Shown: piece after piece, positions 6,265 through 9,413 of the stretch | Position numbering within the stretch: the first letter of the stretch is position 1 | How the letters are laid out: each line of letters opens with the position of its first letter | Assembly: GCA_021786265.1 (NCBI GenBank) | Contig: JAJYNP010000307.1 | Location: forward strand, 1 to 9,413 | Direction: 5' to 3' | Length of the DNA: 9,413 bases | Source of the DNA: Chloroflexota bacterium | Lineage (GTDB): Bacteria > Chloroflexota > Limnocylindria > Limnocylindrales > CSP1-4 | Translations under genes and position numbers: made by a program | The notes under the pieces: generated by a model | The model's input: only the letters and a program-made list of their open reading frames with translations | The model's database searches: none | Told to the model about the DNA's origin: nothing

Positions 6265-6634
6265 TGGTGGAGATGGGGGAGGGTCGAACTCCCCGTCCAG
6301 AACCTTCGTCCAGGGACCACTACGAGCGTGTCCGATGCTTTGTCGTCGGCCGCCCGGTCCGCCATCGGCAGCGTCCCGGTCGGTCCAGTCACGTCCCCTT
6401 TCGGGCTTGTTCCCCGGCTACGCGACGCTACCCGGGGCCGCATCCCCGCTGAATGACGCTTCCACAGCCCACGGGGAGGAGGCTGCTTCCACGCTCACCT
6501 TACCGCCTAAGCGGCGAGGGCGAGAGCAGGCTGGCGGTTGCCAGTTACTTCGTTTGCCGCCTGTTTAACGAGGCCAGACGGCACCTCGGCTCGCGTTCCC
6601 TGGGGTTCGGGCCCTGTCGAAACCACGCATCCCC
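6265..6634 (-). ncRNA. ssrA: Transfer-messenger RNA (tmRNA)
   Basis: This is a one-piece tmRNA of 370 nt. It rescues ribosomes stalled on broken mRNAs, acting first as alanyl-tRNA and then as a template for a degradation tag. The 5' end GGGGATG (6634-6628) pairs with CATCTCC near the 3' end as a 7-bp acceptor stem (one G-U), followed by A and an encoded CCA ending at 6265. After the 5' strand comes the typical G-T-G-G-T-T-T-C-G-A-C-A-G-G-G block. The T arm GGGAG-TTCGACC-CTCCC lies just before the acceptor 3' strand. The internal reading frame at 6557-6507 encodes ANEVTGNRQPALALAA and a stop. smpB lies upstream on the same strand; a separate promoter (6661-6689) and a U-tract terminator (6214-6253) frame the gene. 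It is not a split or permuted tmRNA. Confidence 0.97.
6507..6557 (-). other. tmRNA proteolysis-tag reading frame
   Basis: Starting from a GCA resume codon at 6557-6555, sixteen codons read ANEVTGNRQPALALAA and end at TAG (6509-6507). The A-N-E opening and A-L-A-A ending are hallmarks of SsrA tags recognised by ClpXP and related proteases. With the alanine carried by tmRNA itself, the added tag would be 17 residues. The exact resume codon is inferred from the conserved GCA-AAC start; an adjacent upstream GCG would give one more Ala. Confidence 0.93.
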
Positions 6635-6637
6635 ATG

Positions 6638-6653
6638 CCGAACTTCCGTTCGG
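6638..6653 (-). other. Hairpin in the ssrA precursor 5' leader
   Basis: CCGAAC/GTTCGG (arms 6648-6653 and 6638-6643) form a perfect 6-bp stem closed by a GGAA tetraloop. It sits between the predicted transcription start (about 6654) and the mature tmRNA 5' end at 6634, leaving only three unpaired bases before the RNase P cleavage point. It may shape processing or protect the 5' end; the role is inferred. Confidence 0.6.
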
Positions 6654-6660
6654 ACGTTCC

Positions 6661-6689
6661 ATTCTAGCCGACCGACCGACCGAATCCAA
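6661..6689 (-). promoter_or_regulatory. sigma70-type promoter of ssrA
   Basis: On the - strand, TTGGAT (6689-6684) as -35 and TAGAAT (6666-6661) as -10 are separated by exactly 17 bp. Transcription would start near 6654, about 20 bases before the mature tmRNA. The spacer (6683-6667) is four perfect copies of a tetranucleotide (TCGG on the - strand, 6683-6668) plus one base. This lets ssrA be transcribed independently of smpB. Confidence 0.75.
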
Positions 6690-6754
6690 GCCCATGCATG
6701 CCGACTCATGGACGTCGAACCCGGCCACCGGATTCCGCGGCACCGGATCCGTGC

Positions 6755-6775
6755 GCCCCGGCTCCGTGCCGGGGC
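6755..6775 (-). terminator. Hairpin downstream of smpB
   Basis: GCCCCGGC (6755-6762) and GCCGGGGC (6768-6775) form a perfect 8-bp stem with a 5-base loop, 36 bases past the smpB stop and before the ssrA promoter. It lacks a U-tract on the - strand, so termination would be partial or factor-dependent. It could separate smpB from ssrA transcription or mark an mRNA end. Confidence 0.4.
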
Positions 6776-6811
6776 AAACCGTGCCCCGCCCTCGGCCGCG
6801 CGCGCCCTCCG

Positions 6812-7276
6812 CTACCGGCCGCGCTCCACGTCGGCGAGCTCTCGCGCGAGTTCCCGCCGCGCGTCCCGGTCGGCGATCTCTCGTCGCCGGTCGTGCTGCT
6901 GCTTGCCACGCGCCAGCCCGAGCTCGACCTTGGCGAGCCCCTTGTCGGTGATGTACAGGCGCAGCGGGACGAGGGTCAGCCCCTTGCGCGTGGTGCGCCC
7001 CAGCAGCTCGTCGATCTCGTCGCGGTGCAGCAGGAGCTTGCGGGTGCGGCGCGTGTCGTGGTTGAAGCGATTGCCGCCCTCGTACGGCGCGATGTGGGCG
7101 CCGATCAGCCAGGCCTCGCCGCGCTCCACGCGGGCGTACGCGTCCTGGAGGTTCACCTTGCCTGCGCGGACGCTCTTGATCTCGGTCCCGGTCAGCACGA
7201 TCCCCGCCTCGACGGTCTCCTCGATGGAGTACTCATGGCGTGCCTTGCGGTTGACCGTGATGGTGTGCTCGGACAT
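6812..7276 (-). CDS. smpB: SsrA-binding protein SmpB
   Basis: This 154-aa protein is within the usual SmpB length. SmpB binds the tRNA-like part of tmRNA, aids its alanylation, and guides it with EF-Tu into the empty A site of stalled ribosomes. The family pattern is complete: N-R-K-A-R-H-E-Y (9-16), E-A-G-I-V-L-T-G-T-E-I-K-S-V-R (23-37), N-L-Q-D-A-Y (42-47), and the conserved K-L-L-L-H and L-Y-I-T-D-K-G segments later. The C-terminal basic tail (from about 124), which becomes a helix in the mRNA channel, is present. The start has AAGGA 8 bases upstream (7289-7285). Its RNA partner ssrA lies downstream on the same strand. A weak TATGCT at 7425-7420 might be a -10 for a local promoter, but no -35 is visible; otherwise it depends on reading through from ctpA past the hairpin at 7446-7476. 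Confidence 0.97.
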   Translation of the reverse strand: MSEHTITVNRKARHEYSIEETVEAGIVLTGTEIKSVRAGKVNLQDAYARVERGEAWLIGAHIAPYEGGNRFNHDTRRTRKLLLHRDEIDELLGRTTRKGLTLVPLRLYITDKGLAKVELGLARGKQQHDRRREIADRDARRELARELADVERGR

Positions 7277-7360
7277 GCGGACGATCCTTCGGGCGGCGGC
7301 CGGTCGGCCGCGGCGTCGCGTGGAGCCCCGGGGATGGCGCCTGCGGGGCGGCAGGGCCGC

Positions 7361-7417
7361 GGTGGCGGGAGAACCGGTGACGCGAGAACGGTGGCGGGAT
7401 AACGGCGGCGAGGCGAC
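7361..7417. repeat. Degenerate 14-15-bp repeats in the smpB leader
   Basis: Four related units follow one another on the + strand: GGTGGCGGGAGAAC (7361), GGTGACGCGAGAAC (7376), GGTGGCGGGATAAC (7390) and GGCGGCGAGGCGAC (7404). They share GGNGNCGNGNNNAC. They lie in the 169-bp stretch between the hairpin at 7446-7476 and smpB, in what would be its 5' untranslated region. They may be remnants of an old tandem duplication or a repeated binding site. Confidence 0.45.
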
Positions 7418-7445
7418 AGCATACGGAGAACGCGCCCCGGACGCA

Positions 7446-7476
7446 CGAACGCCGGCCCATGGCGGGCCGGCGTTCG
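7446..7476 (-). terminator. Strong hairpin between ctpA/mini-ORF and smpB
   Basis: A perfect 13-bp stem (7446-7458 with 7464-7476) with a 5-base loop is the strongest inverted repeat in the window. On the - strand it follows the mini-ORF after ctpA. A smaller stem (GGTTG/CAACC, 7490-7476) abuts it and shares one base. There is no U-tract on either side, so it may be a GC-type terminator, an attenuator hairpin, or a 3'-end stabiliser for ctpA mRNA. Confidence 0.55.
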
Positions 7477-7495
7477 GTTGCTTACCAACCTGCGG

Positions 7496-7540
7496 TTAAG
7501 CCGAGGCCTCCCGCGGGGTGGCGCAATGACTGTCTATCAC
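7496..7540 (-). CDS. Candidate leader peptide between ctpA and smpB (14 aa)
   Basis: A GTG at 7540-7538 sits 9 bases after GGAGG in a near-perfect Shine-Dalgarno and opens a 14-codon frame reading (V/M)IDSHCATPREASA, ending TAA at 7498-7496. I do not recognise it as a known protein. An alternative start, ATG 7547, overlaps the ctpA stop (TGATG) and gives a different 21-aa peptide ending at 7482, but it is only 2 bases from GGAGG. The mini-ORF stop falls in the loop of a possible small stem and is followed by two more hairpins (7490-7476, 7476-7446), an arrangement like a translated attenuator ahead of smpB. It could be a regulatory leader peptide or a chance ORF; the SD is what makes it notable. 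Confidence 0.4.
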   Translation of the reverse strand: MIDSHCATPREASA

Positions 7541-7545
7541 TGCAC

Positions 7546-7558
7546 ATCACCTCCTTTC
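7546..7558 (-). promoter_or_regulatory. 13-base consensus Shine-Dalgarno at the ctpA 3' end
   Basis: On the - strand GAAAGGAGGTGAT is complementary over 13 bases to the conserved 3' end of bacterial 16S rRNA (A-T-C-A-C-C-T-C-C-T-T-T-C). It overlaps the last codons and stop of ctpA. No known gene starts within range, only the mini-ORFs at 7540 or 7547; smpB starts some 270 bases further on with its own SD. Confidence 0.8.
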
Positions 7559-9124
7559 GTTGGGCGGAATACTAGCCACTGTCCCGGTCGAAGGCAAGCG
7601 GCCCGGGGATCCGCTTCGGGCGCCAGGTGGACCCGCCGCGACAACCAGGGCCATCGCGGTCGCCTGGCCTGCGACGACGGCCGAGGGCCCGCCGCCCGGC
7701 ACGCCCCCGCCTGCGAGCAGCTGGATCGCCCGATCCAGCGCCGGGTCCGTGTCCGCCGGCGCGTTCGCCGGCGACCGGAACGGGACGTTCGGAGTGAGCC
7801 CCTTCCCGTTGATCCACCGCTTCGAGGGCGTCAGCCAGCGCGCGATCGTCAGCTTGAAGCCCCCCATGTCCTGGCCGAGCAGCTGCCACTCCTGCACGGT
7901 CCCCTTGCCGTACGTGGTCGTCCCCAGGAGCGTTGCCCGCCCCGTGTCCTGGAGTGCGGCGGCCAGGATCTCCGAGGCACTCGCCGTTCCCTTGTCGACG
8001 AGGATCACGACCGGGAGCGAGCGGCTGGTCGCGATTCCGCCCGGCTCCGCGTCGAACGCCCTCCGCGACCCATTCGCGAGCTGCTCCCAGTAGATCGGCC
8101 CGCTGGCGATGAACTGGCTCGCGATCGCCCGTGCCTGGTCCACGAACCCGCCCGGATTCCCGCGCAGGTCGAGCACCAGGCCGTGCACCCCTCCGGCGAG
8201 GAGCGCCCGCAGCTGCGCGGTGAAGTCGGCGGCGACGCCCGAGCCGAAGCTCGCGATCTGGATGTAGCCCACGGTTCCGCTGGCGACCGTCCGGCTCGTG
8301 ACATCCTCGGGGTTGACGATGTCGCGGACGATCCGAACCTCGAACGGAGCCGCCGCGCCGCGCGAGATCCGCAGTGTCACCGGCGTGCCGCGCGGGCCCC
8401 GCACCATGGTCACGACGTCGTCGATGGTCCGGCCCGTCACGCTGGTGCCGTCGACGGCGAGGATCACGTCGCCGGCCCGCAGTCCGCTCCGCTCCGCCGG
8501 CGAGCCCGCGATGGTCCGGACGATCACGACCCGGCACGTCGAGCCGGCCGGCGAGCACCCCTCGGCGCCCGCCGGGTCACTGGTGGCGACGACCGCGCCG
8601 ATCCCCTCGAACTGGCCGGACAGCCCGGTGAGCGAGGCACGGTACGCCTCGCCGGTCATGTACGTCGAGAAGGGGTCGCCGAGGACCTTGAACATGCCGT
8701 TGATGGCGCCCTCGATGATCGTGTGGCGGTCCACCGGGAGCCCCGCATACCGCTGCTCGATCGAGTTGAAGGCGTCCCAGAACGGCTGGAGGTCGGCGGA
8801 GAGCTGCTGGGGCGTCCCGTCGGTCAGGGCGGTCTGCCGGCCGAGCAGGAAGCCGCCGGCGAAGAGGACGCTCCCCGCGAGGACCGCGCCGCCCAGCGCC
8901 GCCAGCCACGTCGCCGCTCGGCGGCGTGTGGCACGCGCAGGTGCCGTGGGTCGGTCGCCGGCTTCCGGAGCGGGGCGCTGCGCATCGGGCGCGCCCGGAG
9001 GACCGGCCCAGCCGGGTGGGCCGGGGGCCGGGACGTCGTGCAGCGGAAGCACGGGAGCGCCGCTCGGCCCGGACGTGTCCCGGGGTCCTGCGACGGGATC
9101 TGGAGACGGCGGAGGGATCTGCAT
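7547..9124 (-). CDS. ctpA: C-terminal processing peptidase, S41 family (CtpA/Prc-like)
   Basis: This 525-aa membrane-anchored serine protease cleaves near the C-termini of exported proteins. From the chosen start it has a Pro/Gly-rich cytoplasmic N-terminus (1-65), an Arg-rich stop and one TM helix (about 72-95). Next come the N-terminal S41 helices with D-P-F-S-T-Y-M (about 150-156), a PDZ domain (about 165-258, with G-I-G-A and S-G-L-R-A-G-D-V-I) and the catalytic domain with L-D-L-R-G-N-P-G-G (about 318-326). K-G-T-A-S382-A-S-E-I, then K407 in T-Y-G-K-G-T-V-Q411, fit the Ser-Lys-Gln catalytic set, with the 25-residue Ser-Lys spacing of E. coli Prc. ATG 9124 is preferred because an SD-like GACGAGG lies 9 bases upstream; a GTG at 9211 would add 29 residues without an SD. 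ctpA near ftsEX and smpB is a known order; ftsEX is not in the window. Confidence 0.93.
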   Translation of the reverse strand: MQIPPPSPDPVAGPRDTSGPSGAPVLPLHDVPAPGPPGWAGPPGAPDAQRPAPEAGDRPTAPARATRRRAATWLAALGGAVLAGSVLFAGGFLLGRQTALTDGTPQQLSADLQPFWDAFNSIEQRYAGLPVDRHTIIEGAINGMFKVLGDPFSTYMTGEAYRASLTGLSGQFEGIGAVVATSDPAGAEGCSPAGSTCRVVIVRTIAGSPAERSGLRAGDVILAVDGTSVTGRTIDDVVTMVRGPRGTPVTLRISRGAAAPFEVRIVRDIVNPEDVTSRTVASGTVGYIQIASFGSGVAADFTAQLRALLAGGVHGLVLDLRGNPGGFVDQARAIASQFIASGPIYWEQLANGSRRAFDAEPGGIATSRSLPVVILVDKGTASASEILAAALQDTGRATLLGTTTYGKGTVQEWQLLGQDMGGFKLTIARWLTPSKRWINGKGLTPNVPFRSPANAPADTDPALDRAIQLLAGGGVPGGGPSAVVAGQATAMALVVAAGPPGARSGSPGRLPSTGTVASIPPNERR

Positions 9125-9413
9125 CGGACGGTGCCTCGTCGCGTGCCACGGCAATGCGGTGGCAACCGGCGCGAGGACCGATTGTGCGCGCTTCGGCGGC
9201 GGAGCGCGCACGCCGGAGCGGACCGCGCCCGGTGGCCGGGAGGCCTTCGACCGGCCCGGGCTCGTCGCGGCTCGGGGCGCGCTAGCCCGAAGCTCCTACG
9301 GCCGTCCGCTCGGCCGTGAGCACGAATCGATCCTGGTCTGAGCACGATTGGCGTTCGTCTCACGGTGTGAGGCGTAGGCACTAAATAGGTTGACGTCGGA
9401 GCCGGGATCGGCG
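9125..9413. other. Region upstream of ctpA, no gene recognised
   Basis: No convincing gene is seen here. Open frames are Arg/Pro/Gly-rich shadows of GC-rich DNA. The right end holds the only AT-richer patch nearby (TAGGCACTAAATAGGTTGAC, 9375-9394). It contains TTGACG (9390-9395) on the + strand, a possible -35 whose -10 would lie just past the window edge, and TATTTA on the - strand that could serve as a -10 towards ctpA. A short palindrome, CTCAC-GGT-GTGAG (9359-9371), lies beside it. Together these suggest a divergent promoter region, but no complete promoter can be shown. Confidence 0.3.

Noticed and set aside
6507..6743. 78-codon minus-strand frame ending in the tag peptide as a protein gene
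   Set aside because: Only its last 16 codons are meaningful, as the tmRNA tag; the upstream part runs through the tmRNA 5' domain and promoter.
7420..7425. TATGCT as an smpB promoter -10
   Set aside because: No acceptable -35 at 16-18 bp; the upstream bases are the arm of the strong hairpin.
6453..7499. 348-codon + frame across ssrA and smpB
   Set aside because: Opposite a tmRNA with complete structure and a complete SmpB; composition is Ser/Arg shadow-like.
7546..7558. + strand ATCACCTCCTTTC as a fragment of the 16S rRNA 3' end
   Set aside because: No other 16S similarity flanks it; the - strand reading as a Shine-Dalgarno is simpler.
7478..9319. 613-codon + frame opposite ctpA
   Set aside because: Arg/Pro/Ala-rich shadow; the - strand carries the full S41 protease with catalytic residues.

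Overview
The window is a strongly GC-rich bacterial chromosomal segment of conserved housekeeping genes. It reads as three blocks. The gene content, long Pro/Ala/Arg-rich tails, a VanW-domain membrane protein and the ctpA-smpB-ssrA order fit a high-GC Chloroflexota or Actinomycetota bacterium. I lean towards Chloroflexota, but this is inference from style and not from a database match.

Block 1 (1-2991, + strand) is the classic cluster usually found beside dnaA/oriC: the 3' end of rpmH (ribosomal protein L34), rnpA (RNase P protein), yidD, yidC (membrane insertase) and jag/khpB (KH-R3H RNA-binding protein). The genes are tightly packed; rnpA/yidD and yidC/jag overlap by ATGA. The jag linker carries an in-frame 18-bp tandem repeat. 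The jag-vanW gap carries a striking 19-bp tandem repeat with six perfect units.

Block 2 (3185-6187) holds a VanW-family envelope protein on +, then a convergent 88-aa single-pass membrane protein on -. Divergent from that gene is a 148-aa two-TM protein with a DUF1003-like pattern on +. The last two have no assigned function.

Block 3 (6214-9413, - strand) is a ribosome-rescue block read right to left: ctpA (S41 C-terminal processing protease), a tiny ORF with a near-perfect Shine-Dalgarno (SD) sequence, a strong hairpin, smpB, then ssrA (tmRNA). ssrA is one-piece, 370 nt, with encoded CCA, a readable 16-codon tag (ANEVTGNRQPALALAA), its own sigma70-type promoter and an intrinsic terminator. 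smpB and ssrA make the two partners of trans-translation, and RnpA from block 1 is part of the enzyme expected to trim the tmRNA precursor.

No mobile element, CRISPR array, rRNA or tRNA gene was seen. The most unusual features are non-coding: the 19-bp repeat array, the mini-ORF/SD/hairpin leader between ctpA and smpB, and the ssrA promoter, whose -35/-10 spacer is built almost entirely of a tetranucleotide repeat and is followed by a leader hairpin.
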